Position numbers and translations under genes: made by a program. A stretch of 64,000 nt of DNA from Tepidaquicella sp964564635 (GTDB lineage: Bacteria; Bacteroidota; Ignavibacteria; Tepidaquicellales; Tepidaquicellaceae). This document shows positions 54,926 to 64,000 of the stretch, piece after piece (position 1 is the first letter of the stretch; every line of letters starts with the position of its first letter). Below the pieces are notes generated by a model, which saw only the letters and a list, made by a program, of their open reading frames with translations, was not told the DNA's origin and made no database searches. The stretch is from NCBI GenBank assembly GCA_964564635.1, contig CAZMAR010000003.1, positions 1-64,000 of the forward strand, read 5' to 3'.

Positions 54926-55957
54926 TTAGAATCCGAGGAATAAAGTAAAGAATTGATTGGTTGAATCAAATCCTTTCTCGTTGATGATTCTGTAAGCGTA
55001 GTCAAAGCCAACCGTGAAACTTCCGAATGGATATCTTATACCAGCACCGAAAGTCGGTCCAAACAGTGATTCATCAGAATTCTTATCAGGATAAATATTA
55101 AATGCACCTCTTGCGTAGAACATATTATTGTAATTGTATTCTAACCCAAATCTATATTCGTCACTTGTAAAGCCAGAATTCTGAAATGAACCCATCAGGT
55201 TCAAATTCATTTTATCAGTCAACTTGAAATTGTACCCAATTCCAATTTCAAGGTTTGTCGGAAGGTCAAAACTTTGTAAAACTACTCTTTGAGTATAAGA
55301 TCTGCCTTCGATTTCATAAGTTCTATCTAATCCAGGACCATCGAAAGTCATTGATGGACCGAGATTTTTCAAAGCAATCCCAAAAGAGAAGCCAGTTGTT
55401 CCGGCAATGTATTGAATACCAAAGTCAAATGCAAAACCAGTCGCGGTAACATTAGCAACATTTTCATTTATTATTTTTACATTTGTACCGAACCTGATTC
55501 TGTCTGTCATCTGCCTTGCAAATCCTAAATTCCCGATAATATATGTAGGTTTAAACACTGCACCGGTTCCTTCTGGCTGGAGTTCTGTGGTCTCCTGAAT
55601 TTCTCCAATATTAAGTGTTTTTATGGAAATTCCGAGATTGCCGAGATTACCAATTTTAGCTCCTGCAGCAAAATATTCTACTTTCATATCAGCGAAATAG
55701 GTCATATGAGAAAATTGCACCTCAGCATAATTTGAATTTAATACTGCTAATCCGGCTGGGTTCCAGTATAATGCTTCAACTCCGGTAACATTGGAAAGGT
55801 TTGAGCCGGAGAGTGAAGTACCAACCGAACCAACAGGTATTAAAAGCTCAGGAGCAGCTGATGTTCCTAACTTCTTTCGTGGTCCACTATAAGAAATATT
55901 TGCTGCAATGACTATTATTAATATTATTGCAAATATTTTGATGTATTTTAAGTTCAT
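54926..55957 (-). CDS. PorV/PorQ family outer-membrane protein
   Basis: A 343-residue predicted outer-membrane beta-barrel. The signal peptide (1-24, ending ISYSG) is followed by PELLIPVGSVGTSLSGSNLSNVTGVEALYWNPAGLAVL, a family-typical opening in which the SG-A-YWNPAGLA segment is recognisable, then regular amphipathic strands and a terminal Phe (FLGF). PorV/PorQ proteins escort or hold T9SS cargo at the surface. It is followed by its own terminator and preceded by the 1168-residue secreted protein gene. Confidence 0.87.
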   Translation of the reverse strand: MNLKYIKIFAIILIIVIAANISYSGPRKKLGTSAAPELLIPVGSVGTSLSGSNLSNVTGVEALYWNPAGLAVLNSNYAEVQFSHMTYFADMKVEYFAAGAKIGNLGNLGISIKTLNIGEIQETTELQPEGTGAVFKPTYIIGNLGFARQMTDRIRFGTNVKIINENVANVTATGFAFDFGIQYIAGTTGFSFGIALKNLGPSMTFDGPGLDRTYEIEGRSYTQRVVLQSFDLPTNLEIGIGYNFKLTDKMNLNLMGSFQNSGFTSDEYRFGLEYNYNNMFYARGAFNIYPDKNSDESLFGPTFGAGIRYPFGSFTVGFDYAYRIINEKGFDSTNQFFTLFLGF

Positions 55958-55993
55958 TTTTTCTTTTACTCCTTATAATTTTTTAATTAAAGT

Positions 55994-56017
55994 CTCCCCG
56001 GAATTTCTCCCGGGGAG
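55994..56017 (-). terminator. Hairpin after the 1168-residue protein gene
   Basis: Eight-base-pair GC-rich stem CTCCCCGG (55994-56001) / CCGGGGAG (56010-56017), eight-base loop. On the minus strand it is followed by ACTTTAATTAAAAAATT, with no clean T run, so it may terminate weakly or shape the leader of the PorV/PorQ gene whose start is 37 bases further on. Confidence 0.6.
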
Positions 56018-56036
56018 TAAATTAATTCTATAATTG

Positions 56037-59000
56037 TTAGAAATTAATCCTTTCCTGAGCTGTAAATACAACTATCTTCATCACTTTTGTACCAATACCA
56101 GGAGCATCAATAAGAGCAATATAGATACCCGATGCTACAGGAACTCTTGATTCATTTTGCAAATTCCACTCAAGAGTACTATTTGCTGAACCGGGTGGGT
56201 CATTCTTTTCAAGTGTCTTAATCAAATCACCATTTAATGTGTATATTTTTATTGTACACTTCAATGGTAGGTGCCTGAAAGTTACAAATTTATCACTAAG
56301 TGACCTGTCAAGAGTACTGAAACCATAATATGGATTCGGTACAACCTTTATCATATCAAGCGCATTGGTTTCTTTTGCATAATTCGGATCTCCAAATACC
56401 GGTGCTACAACTGAAAATTCATAGAACAACGGTTTTGTCGGGACATTTGGTGCTACATAAGGACGGGTAACAGTATATGGATAAATATACATTACATCAC
56501 CTTCTGTAAAGTTCGCATTAGAGTTCAGGCGCCTTGCTGCCCATACATACATAACATCAATTGTAGCGGTTATGTATAAGTTCCTTGATGTTGTTGCATA
56601 GAAAGCATCCCATGCTGGGTCTCCATAAGTTGAATTAAATATATACAAGAATTCATAACTTCCTGTACTATCACTTGATGGATCCCATTTACCGTCAATC
56701 TTTCCTCTTGGTATTGAATCATTGGTTTCAACAAAAGCACAATTCAATTGTCTTGGTGCTTCAGAGCTGTCATTTGGGTCAACTTCCCAAACTCTGAAAG
56801 GAACCTTCCTCTTATCCTGATAAATATAGAAATTGTTTGCTGTAGTTGTATTTATTACATAAGGTGCAAATGATGGATCAGCAAGTGGGAAATTGGTTCT
56901 TGCAAGATACCTGTATGCATATTGTTGCTTTGAAGTATCATTGCTGAACTCTATCTTAATAACTCTTAATCCATCGGGTTTCAATGCGGAACCAACTGAA
57001 TTGTATATATTCTTTGCAGGATAAGTTAATGACATCGACTTAGACTGGAATTTCGGGTCCTGATTATTAATAATTACTTTGGCTCCAGTCACCCATAGAT
57101 TTTCTGCTGGAATATATTCCCATCCATATTTTCTGGTTTGAATACTATCTGTAGGTAATGTCGGGTCCTTAATAACTCCAAAATTACCTGTATATCCTCC
57201 AATACTACCATCAGAAGTATATCTTATCTTTTGTAGGTTGAAATATATACCATCAAGGGTTCTTGATGAGTCTTCAGAGGATACTTTTGTTGGATTGTAT
57301 TTTAAACCAGTTTTAAGAGTGACAAATGGGTCACTCCCGATTTTCCTTAAAATGTTATATGTTGTATCAGCATTGAATACAACTCTATATGTTGCGTTCA
57401 ATAATAAGTTCTGATTTCTGACTATTGGGCATAAGCCAAGGTCTCTAATCGGGAAATTCACATTAAGTGTATCTCCATTCTTGTATGTGTAGTTAGTACC
57501 TGCTGGTGGTGCAATTGGTCTTATTTTCAGAGTTTGAGCACCAACGGAATTTCTTAGTATCTTGAATCCTCTTCTAATTTTCGTTGAACCGCTATAAGCA
57601 TAAGCGACCACCGCAAATCTATATTCCTGTCCGTAAATAAATGAAGTCTGACCTCCATAATTATTCGGGAATTGTGTTTTTGTTAGAGTGATACTTCTTG
57701 AAATACCATGATTTGGGAAATTTGCAGGTACTCCTAATTTATATGGTGGTACTATCGGGTACGGTGAAAATTGTTCCTGACCGTTTACTGTAACACCAGT
57801 TGAAAATGTATCAATAACGATTCCAACATTATTTCTCTTATCAAAAATATCAACAAGCGCAATGGTCGTTGGGTCTATAGTTTCAGGTTTAGTAAAGTCA
57901 GGAACTGACTGAGCGAATCTACTGATTTCGTATACTTCATATCCTTCAAAATAATATATATTTGAATCATCTGGCACATAAAATATAGTATCCCAATATC
58001 TGAAATTTTCTGATTCATCTCCCCATGTAAGAGTTATATTACAAAGTCCATTTACCAATGGTTCAAATGAATAAGTTACTTGAGGAGGAGGTGGAGGAGG
58101 AGTAACATTGAAATTGTTATCATAAATTAATTGAGCAGTTTTTGATAGAGATTTTAATCTTGTAACAGAATTTACATTGCTATTACCTCTTGCAGCAAAT
58201 TGTGCAAGCACTACATTTTGAGTATCAAGTGGATTAACAACAAAATCTAACCTACCAGAAGAAAAGATAAATCTTCTGTCAGCAGGTGCATTTGTTGTAA
58301 GTGGTGTACCGCAGGAGTCACCATTACAGTTTCTTAAACTACCTTTAAATTCAGTCCAACCAATATTTGTTTCAGGGTCACCAGGATAAACAAATTTTAC
58401 TTTCTTGTAGCAGTTACCACTTGTTGGTTGCAATGGGTCAACATATGCAGTTGAGTCCTTTTTAAATCCTTGCATATTCAAGTATGCAGGATATGGTTCT
58501 CCATTAGGGTCTGACTCGCAGGGAGGTGGAGAACCAGAAGTATTTGTAAAGAATGTAAATGAAGTAAGTCCTAATGTGTCATTTGTTGCTTTAATTATTG
58601 GACTTTTGAAATAGTCCATACCAAAAGCAGGCGGATTTACACCATAAACTGGATCGTCGTTATCACCATTATAACAGAATCCCATATTTAAAACTGTATC
58701 ACAACCAATGTAATCATCATCTGCATTACCTAAGTCAGGGTCTACAACTACGCTAATCCAGGTCCTTTCCCAGGGTCTGTTACCTTTATTAATTATCACC
58801 CAGTTTATGAATTGTAAATCTTCAAGACCGGGACCGCTATAACACCAGGCAGTGAAATGAACTTCAGCATAGAGCTTTGGATTATATACACCACCACCGA
58901 AACCTTCCCCTGGGTTTTTCTGGTCTTCAAATGCATCAGTGCAGGTCATAAAAATAGTTTGAGCAGCATTTTTCATACCAGCTATGTCAACTAACGGGTC

Positions 59001-59543
59001 ATATTGTCCGTCATTATTCACATCAACAAAAGGTGCCCCAAAAGGAACCATTAATCCCCAGTTAGCCCAGTCCGGATTATTATAAGCATTATCACCTGCT
59101 TTTACTTTATATAATTTATAATCATTTCCTCTTTGTGGAACAGGTACTGCACCGTAAATCACATAACCTGGTGTATATTCACCACGGTATGATGCCATTA
59201 CCTGCCCCATAGCGTATTTCTGCACACCCGGTTCTGTTGAGGTATCAATCACACAGGCAATACACAAACCAGCAGTAAAACATGCATATTTATGAGACCC
59301 TTTGGGCCATTCAAAACCTGGAGAATTGGTTGTTCTCGGGTCTTGATTGAATATACCCCAGTTATAAAATATAGAACTGATATTATTTCCATCAAGGAAA
59401 AGATACTGTAATGGAATATCAGTTTGTACTCTGTTAACAAAGGGGTCTCTTCCAGTTGGGTTTCTTCTTGGTAAAGAAAATGCTGTACTGCTTATAATTA
59501 CTACTAAGAGTAATGTTAGTACTGTTGTTATTTTTAATTTCAT
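56037..59543 (-). CDS. Large secreted protein with FlgD/T9SS-like C-terminal domain
   Basis: A 1168-residue exported protein of unknown function. Signal peptide 1-23 (STAFSLP). No family was recognised across the long middle, which is rich in aromatic, Asn and Pro residues; it includes a PPPPPPQV linker near 485-490 and a fibronectin-III-like stretch after it. The C-terminal 90 residues (VPNPYYGFSTLDRS, KIYTLNGDLIKTL, VASGIYIALID) have the fold pattern of a FlgD-like/T9SS sorting domain, but without the QNYPNPFNP signature. It lies between a TonB receptor and a PorV/PorQ protein, suggesting export to the cell surface. Confidence 0.75.
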   Translation of the reverse strand: MKLKITTVLTLLLVVIISSTAFSLPRRNPTGRDPFVNRVQTDIPLQYLFLDGNNISSIFYNWGIFNQDPRTTNSPGFEWPKGSHKYACFTAGLCIACVIDTSTEPGVQKYAMGQVMASYRGEYTPGYVIYGAVPVPQRGNDYKLYKVKAGDNAYNNPDWANWGLMVPFGAPFVDVNNDGQYDPLVDIAGMKNAAQTIFMTCTDAFEDQKNPGEGFGGGVYNPKLYAEVHFTAWCYSGPGLEDLQFINWVIINKGNRPWERTWISVVVDPDLGNADDDYIGCDTVLNMGFCYNGDNDDPVYGVNPPAFGMDYFKSPIIKATNDTLGLTSFTFFTNTSGSPPPCESDPNGEPYPAYLNMQGFKKDSTAYVDPLQPTSGNCYKKVKFVYPGDPETNIGWTEFKGSLRNCNGDSCGTPLTTNAPADRRFIFSSGRLDFVVNPLDTQNVVLAQFAARGNSNVNSVTRLKSLSKTAQLIYDNNFNVTPPPPPPQVTYSFEPLVNGLCNITLTWGDESENFRYWDTIFYVPDDSNIYYFEGYEVYEISRFAQSVPDFTKPETIDPTTIALVDIFDKRNNVGIVIDTFSTGVTVNGQEQFSPYPIVPPYKLGVPANFPNHGISRSITLTKTQFPNNYGGQTSFIYGQEYRFAVVAYAYSGSTKIRRGFKILRNSVGAQTLKIRPIAPPAGTNYTYKNGDTLNVNFPIRDLGLCPIVRNQNLLLNATYRVVFNADTTYNILRKIGSDPFVTLKTGLKYNPTKVSSEDSSRTLDGIYFNLQKIRYTSDGSIGGYTGNFGVIKDPTLPTDSIQTRKYGWEYIPAENLWVTGAKVIINNQDPKFQSKSMSLTYPAKNIYNSVGSALKPDGLRVIKIEFSNDTSKQQYAYRYLARTNFPLADPSFAPYVINTTTANNFYIYQDKRKVPFRVWEVDPNDSSEAPRQLNCAFVETNDSIPRGKIDGKWDPSSDSTGSYEFLYIFNSTYGDPAWDAFYATTSRNLYITATIDVMYVWAARRLNSNANFTEGDVMYIYPYTVTRPYVAPNVPTKPLFYEFSVVAPVFGDPNYAKETNALDMIKVVPNPYYGFSTLDRSLSDKFVTFRHLPLKCTIKIYTLNGDLIKTLEKNDPPGSANSTLEWNLQNESRVPVASGIYIALIDAPGIGTKVMKIVVFTAQERINF

Positions 59544-59588
59544 TTCCTTTTATACAATTGGTTTTTAAAAATTTTCATTAATATAATT

Positions 59589-62468
59589 TTAAAAACTTAA
59601 ATTAACACCGAATCTAATCTGTCTGGGTGGACCCCAGTTGCTAAAGAATTTTATCCGCTCTGGCCACAATTGTCTGAATACCGGGTTTGTATTCCAGTTG
59701 CTTGCGCCACTTGGAGTCTGTAAATAGCCATTATCATCTGGCTTTCCGGTTCCAGGGAATACATAGGTAACAATTTCGGAATTCAATACATTAATTATAT
59801 ATACATACAAATTCAAATATGCTTTATAAATTTGGATTGTTTTATCCCATCTTAAATCTAATCTAAAATTCCAATCTTTATATAATTCATTCTTTGCAGA
59901 CAGTACAATACCACCATCGGTTCCGGTAGTTGTAGTTGAAACTGTATATCTTGTATATGGTCTTCCACTATTGAAGCTGAAGAGAACATTTAATCCCATA
60001 TTCCTGAGAATGTCCCCAAGAATTCCTGAAGGTACATCATCATTTCCAAATCTGTAATCAAGATTTATATTACCTGTATGACGCTGGTCGTAATCCAATG
60101 GATAAACAAATTGTGGTAATTCTTGAGTTGGGTCATTAGCAAGAGAGAATTTTGAATATGGGTCAGAACCAGTTCCACTTGCATAAGAAAGAGTATAAGC
60201 CACATCGACAGCAAGTCTGTTTGTTCTTCTCATACTGAAATAAAAATCCAGACCTCTTGAAATTGCAAAGTCTGTATTCATATATGCAACAAAACCGACC
60301 GGTACTTTTCCATCAGGAGTTGCTTTAATTCTTGCAGCACCAATCAAATCCAATGATTCTTTATAGAATGCAGTAATACCAAAGTCTATATAATCTCCAA
60401 CCTTTTGCTTAAATCCAATTTCATATTGCGTAAGTTTCGTGGGTTTTAATGAAGCATTTTCAATTACGTCCTGCAATGCTGTAGTTAAGAATCTTTGAAG
60501 TGTTGCCTGATTAACATATAAAAACGTTAATTGTGGCATTTGAACCATCTTACCATACTGTGCTATAAATATAATTTTATCTGTAATTGGGAATGAGAAT
60601 CCAAGTCTTGGAGAGACGAAGAAATCCATTTTACTGTCTTCAAAATCATCATCAGAAGCAACAACACTATCAGGACCGGTTATATCAGTTTCAAGTGATT
60701 TAAATACTTTTGTATTTACATCAAAGAAATCAACTCTAACACCTCCATTGAAATTAAAGTCAGCAAAACTAACTTTATCTCTGATGTAAAAACCACCAGT
60801 AATTGGGTGCTTTGCATCATTACCCGGGGCAATGAGAGTTCCGCTTAACGGATCTATAATTTCATAACCATAAGTTTTTAATCTTCCTGTATTTGTTCCA
60901 TACCATCTATCCAGCGGATTTGTTATTGATAAGTCTGCAGTTACGCATGGATAAATAGAAATTTTCTTCAATGTATGATATTTATATTCACCACCAAATT
61001 TAATTTCATGGTCTCCTAACTTCTTTGTAAGTATTGCCCAGGTTGCATCAACTTTACCACCAATATAGCTAACATCTACCTTTTCATAATAATCAATAAC
61101 ACCATAAGGGAATCTATAGAGATATGCAGTACTTGGGTCAAGGCTTAAATACTTTCCTTGCCCAGCACCCTGATAATACTTATTTAATCCAGGGTTATAG
61201 TTTGTATCACCATAATGAGTTAAATTATCTTTATGGTCGGGGTCATATCTTTCACTGAATGATCTTAAATAATTTCCTTGCAATTCAAAGAAGAAATTAC
61301 TTGCAAATTGACCGGACATTCTTCCAAAGAACTGATAATCGTCTGTAACTTGAATTGGATTTTTCCACCAATTTTGAAGTACATTTGAGCCGTATGTAAC
61401 ACGACCTGTGTTGAAATTCAAAGTTCCGCCAAACCTGAAATTAAATGGAATGTTTGCATTTTGGATTTCGGTTAAGTTCACATTTAACCTACCATTCCAT
61501 GAATAATAACCACCTTCGTTACCTTTCATTTCGCCATTTGGAACAATGGTTGGAACTTTATCAAGAATCCAGGAATTTATTGTAATTCTTGAAAATTGTC
61601 TTTCAAAACTACCAAAGAAATTAATAACTTTGGCTAATCCTTTTGTAGGAATGAGTGGTCCTCCAATAGTTACTGTATAGAGATTGTATCCCTGAGATTT
61701 TGTATCAATCCATTTTCCGGTAAATTCATCGGTTATTGCCTCTATTGAACCGGTGTATCTATCGGTTCCACTTTTGGTAGATACATTGATAACACCGCTA
61801 AGCACATTTCCATATTCAGCACCAAAACCACCTGTTAATACGGTGATTTCTTGCATCAAATTATTTGGGATAAATGCTCTTGATGAACCATCCAGAGGGT
61901 TAGTAGTTTCAACACCATCAACAATGATGATGTTTTCATTTGACCTACCACCTCTGATATTCAAAGAACCACCTCTATCATCCTGTATAACACCAGCAGT
62001 TTTTGATGCAATATTTGTTACACCACGAATACCAGTGTTAACAATAGTTTGGGTTTCAATAATTCTTCCGCTTTGCTCTACATCAATCCCCTTTCTTTCT
62101 GCCTGAATAACTATGACCTCAGTTTTAATTTCACTTGATACTTTTAAAGCAAAATTCACTTTGGTCCTCTGGTCAACGGAAACCTTAACATCAGTAATTT
62201 GTTGAACATCATAACCAATGTAGGATGCTTCAAGTGTATAGGTACCAACATCAACATTAAGAATAACAAACTCACCGTTTTCATCAGTAAGTGCACCCAT
62301 TTTGGAACCAACTATTTTAACAGTTGCGTTAAAAAGTGGTGTACCATCTTTAGCATCAACAACAGTACCTCCTATACTACCTGTCGCTTGACCAAAGGAA
62401 ACAGCAGGAATAAAAAGGAGAGCAAATATCAGAAGGGAAACAATTTTAAGTAGAGTGTGTTTCCTCAT
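59589..62468 (-). CDS. TonB-dependent receptor with CarboxypepD_reg domain
   Basis: A 959-residue outer-membrane receptor. The start at ATG 62468 is preferred over an upstream in-frame start at 62579 because GGAGG lies at 62474-62478 and a clean signal peptide follows (MRKHTLLKIVSLLIFALLF to SFGQ). Domains: CarboxypepD_reg at about 25-115 (GGTVVDAKDGTPLFNATVKI), plug at about 120-255 (RGGRSNENIIIVDGV, GGFGAEYGNVLSGVINV), then a beta-barrel ending in an aromatic, NLSF. Ligand unknown. With the adjacent large secreted protein and PorV/PorQ protein it forms an outer-membrane cluster. Confidence 0.9.
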   Translation of the reverse strand: MRKHTLLKIVSLLIFALLFIPAVSFGQATGSIGGTVVDAKDGTPLFNATVKIVGSKMGALTDENGEFVILNVDVGTYTLEASYIGYDVQQITDVKVSVDQRTKVNFALKVSSEIKTEVIVIQAERKGIDVEQSGRIIETQTIVNTGIRGVTNIASKTAGVIQDDRGGSLNIRGGRSNENIIIVDGVETTNPLDGSSRAFIPNNLMQEITVLTGGFGAEYGNVLSGVINVSTKSGTDRYTGSIEAITDEFTGKWIDTKSQGYNLYTVTIGGPLIPTKGLAKVINFFGSFERQFSRITINSWILDKVPTIVPNGEMKGNEGGYYSWNGRLNVNLTEIQNANIPFNFRFGGTLNFNTGRVTYGSNVLQNWWKNPIQVTDDYQFFGRMSGQFASNFFFELQGNYLRSFSERYDPDHKDNLTHYGDTNYNPGLNKYYQGAGQGKYLSLDPSTAYLYRFPYGVIDYYEKVDVSYIGGKVDATWAILTKKLGDHEIKFGGEYKYHTLKKISIYPCVTADLSITNPLDRWYGTNTGRLKTYGYEIIDPLSGTLIAPGNDAKHPITGGFYIRDKVSFADFNFNGGVRVDFFDVNTKVFKSLETDITGPDSVVASDDDFEDSKMDFFVSPRLGFSFPITDKIIFIAQYGKMVQMPQLTFLYVNQATLQRFLTTALQDVIENASLKPTKLTQYEIGFKQKVGDYIDFGITAFYKESLDLIGAARIKATPDGKVPVGFVAYMNTDFAISRGLDFYFSMRRTNRLAVDVAYTLSYASGTGSDPYSKFSLANDPTQELPQFVYPLDYDQRHTGNINLDYRFGNDDVPSGILGDILRNMGLNVLFSFNSGRPYTRYTVSTTTTGTDGGIVLSAKNELYKDWNFRLDLRWDKTIQIYKAYLNLYVYIINVLNSEIVTYVFPGTGKPDDNGYLQTPSGASNWNTNPVFRQLWPERIKFFSNWGPPRQIRFGVNLSF

Positions 62469-62594
62469 TTTTTCCTCCAATGAAGTTTTTGATATTTTTT
62501 TAAAAATGAATTTACTTATTTGAATCTTTTTCTTTAAGTCTTGGTAAGTAGTAAAAATCTTTTCTATATAATCAACCATTAAATTTAAAAAATT

Positions 62595-62631
62595 TTAGTA
62601 TCCCCGCTTAATCAAGAAGCGGGGATACTAA
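62595..62631 (-). terminator. Terminator after the T9SS-sorted protein gene
   Basis: A 15-base-pair perfect stem TTAGTATCCCCGCTT (62595-62609) / AAGCGGGGATACTAA (62617-62631), loop AATCAAG. On the minus strand it is followed by a T-rich tract. The strongest hairpin seen in the window. Confidence 0.93.
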
Positions 62632-62644
62632 AAAGTTAAGAACA

Positions 62645-64000
62645 TTATTTAATTAGCATCATCTTCTTTGTATCTTTAAAGTCACCTGCCTGAATTGTAT
62701 AGAAATAAATACCGCTTGACAGGTTGGAAGCATCAAATGTATATTCATTAATACCTGCATTCATATATACATTATTCAATAAGGTGGCAACTTCTTTACC
62801 TGTAATATCATATACTTTAAGAGTTACATTAGTATTTGTACTTAATGCAAATCTAATTAAAGTGGTCGGGTTAAATGGATTTGGATAATTTTGATATAAT
62901 GCAAAGTTATCTGGAATTTCAGAAGAAATATTCTTTACTCCTATAAGTTCACTCTTTGGAATCTGAACTCTTACAAAATAGTTTCTTGCTTGTGACTCGC
63001 CATTTGCTTGTCCATTTACATATGAACCAGGAATTGAGTCAACTTGAACTGAAATATTGAAATAGAAATTGTTTGCATCCTGATCATTAGTTGGTGAAAC
63101 TGAAGGATAGGTCCAGTCTCTTCTTGGTGAAGTAAAGTTGATTTTAATAGGTGGTTTCCAGGTTAAACCGTTATCACCGGATGCGGTTGCCCATATATCA
63201 CGATATGGGGTTGTATCAACAGCACCACCAGCTTCATCGGAAGGTACCATAAATACGCAGAACAATGCTTGTCCATCTTGTGACCTACCAATACTTGGAC
63301 GGCAAAGTGTACCAAACACATCATTGACACCAAAATTGGGATGCCATCCTACCATAGAAGTATCTGCGATAACAATGCTTCTATTGGGGTCGGAACCTGG
63401 TAAATTGGTTGACCAGAATCTAATTTTTGCAGGTGCTCCGGGATAATAATTTCCTTCTGTAGTTTGCTTTATAGTTTCAAAAACTGCTTTTGGCTGGTCT
63501 CCATTATAAACAAGTGATAATCCTCTAATCATCCCTAAACTATCAGTAGCGAAATTTGCCTTGAAGATTTTAAGAGGAGTTGAAAATGTAGAACCATTAT
63601 CAGTCGATTCAATAAAGTACACATCACCATAATCAGCAGGATTCCACACATCATTTGCTTTATAAAGAATTCCAATTTTTCCTGAAGAACTTACTGCTAA
63701 TGAGTAAGTTTCTGCCTGGTCAGAATTAAACGCTGTCCAGGTACCAAAACTGCTTGTTGAAAGTGAAGTACCATAGTTTCTTAAAGTAGTATCCTGCCCA
63801 TTAATAGAACCAACAAATACAAATTTATTTGGTAATGTAACATTCAAAGTAGCAACTACTCTGGGCCAGATATACCCATTTGATTGATATGCTGGCGGAT
63901 CAAGTAAAGTAAATGAACCTAATCCAGCAATAGCATCATAATAAAATTGTGACCTTGTTGGAGAACCACCATTAGCACCATGGTTACCGATTAATTCAAT
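62645..64000 (-). CDS. T9SS-sorted secreted protein, 5' end outside window
   Basis: The reading frame is open from 62645 to the window edge; a TTG at 63847 is internal, since the frame continues upstream with sensible sequence to base 64000. At least 450 residues are visible. They contain sialidase/BNR-like beta-propeller pieces (SSGKIGILYK, FIESTDNGSTFSTPL, WATASGDNGLTWKPPIKI, the Asp-box-like S-x-D-x-G-x-T-W) and a C-terminal T9SS type A sorting domain (LYQNYPNPFNPTTLIRF to KKMMLIK). Secreted through T9SS; the enzyme activity, if any, is unknown because the N terminus is missing. The terminator at 62595 ends it. Confidence 0.85.
   Translation of the reverse strand: MELIGNHGANGGSPTRSQFYYDAIAGLGSFTLLDPPAYQSNGYIWPRVVATLNVTLPNKFVFVGSINGQDTTLRNYGTSLSTSSFGTWTAFNSDQAETYSLAVSSSGKIGILYKANDVWNPADYGDVYFIESTDNGSTFSTPLKIFKANFATDSLGMIRGLSLVYNGDQPKAVFETIKQTTEGNYYPGAPAKIRFWSTNLPGSDPNRSIVIADTSMVGWHPNFGVNDVFGTLCRPSIGRSQDGQALFCVFMVPSDEAGGAVDTTPYRDIWATASGDNGLTWKPPIKINFTSPRRDWTYPSVSPTNDQDANNFYFNISVQVDSIPGSYVNGQANGESQARNYFVRVQIPKSELIGVKNISSEIPDNFALYQNYPNPFNPTTLIRFALSTNTNVTLKVYDITGKEVATLLNNVYMNAGINEYTFDASNLSSGIYFYTIQAGDFKDTKKMMLIK

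Noticed and set aside
62469..62579. 37-residue N-terminal extension of the TonB receptor
   Set aside because: A GGAGG ribosome site and a clean signal peptide support the ATG at 62468.
63845..63847. TTG as the start of the last protein
   Set aside because: The frame stays open with protein-like sequence to the window edge, so the true start lies outside.

Overview
The window comes from an AT-rich (by eye about one third G+C) Gram-negative bacterium, most likely of the Ignavibacteria/Chlorobi side of the Bacteroidota-Chlorobiota group. The evidence is: two secreted proteins ending in type IX secretion (T9SS) sorting domains with the 'QNYPNPFNP' signature, a PorV/PorQ-type outer-membrane protein, TonB receptors with CarboxypepD_reg plugs, a GWxTD-domain protein, an S46 dipeptidyl-peptidase, an EF-P with the 'HRTPGNLRAF' loop, and Bacteroidetes-style promoters (TTG-N20-TAnnTTTG-like) before efp and groES. 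The species is not identified. No insertion sequence, prophage or CRISPR array was seen.

Layout. 0-9 kb: partial tRNA-Gly, an SDR oxidoreductase, pyruvate kinase, a small lipoprotein, a PAS histidine kinase, groES-groEL behind a CIRCE operator, then a DUF2400 gene and miaA. 8.9-20.3 kb: a large secreted T9SS protein, then one long minus-strand operon purN-purH-mreB-mreC-mreD-mrdA-rodA-pyrF, in which the rod-shape elongasome sits between nucleotide biosynthesis genes. 20.7-36 kb: a TonB receptor followed by a signalling island. Its core is a five-gene operon, PAS protein - KaiC - KaiB - KaiB - hybrid histidine kinase (24.5-31.1 kb), accompanied by two single-domain response regulators, a 34-residue membrane peptide, tRNA-His, a RelBE-type toxin-antitoxin pair and an overlapping histidine kinase/sigma-54 regulator pair.

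36-43 kb: S46 peptidase; then on the plus strand an ECF sigma factor, two TlpA-like lipoproteins (one without its redox cysteines), dxr, rseP and ubiE/menG. 43-50 kb: iorBA and gap on the minus strand; efp-accB-accC-enoyl reductase-fmdB on the plus strand (start of fatty-acid synthesis). 50-64 kb: minus-strand envelope block lptB, pdxJ, CPBP protease, YbbR-like protein, GWxTD protein, PorV/PorQ protein, a 1168-residue secreted protein, a TonB receptor, and a T9SS-sorted protein that runs off the window end.

The best candidate for an undescribed system is the Kai operon. Its KaiC keeps both ATPase sites and a Ser-Ser version of the two phosphorylation sites, but ends before the KaiA-binding tail. 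KaiA is absent, KaiB is duplicated and diverged, and the operon begins with a five-PAS protein without a kinase domain and ends with a hybrid kinase. This suggests a sensory-input, KaiA-independent KaiBC switch or timer feeding a phosphorelay. Functions are inferred from sequence motifs read by eye; no database search was run.
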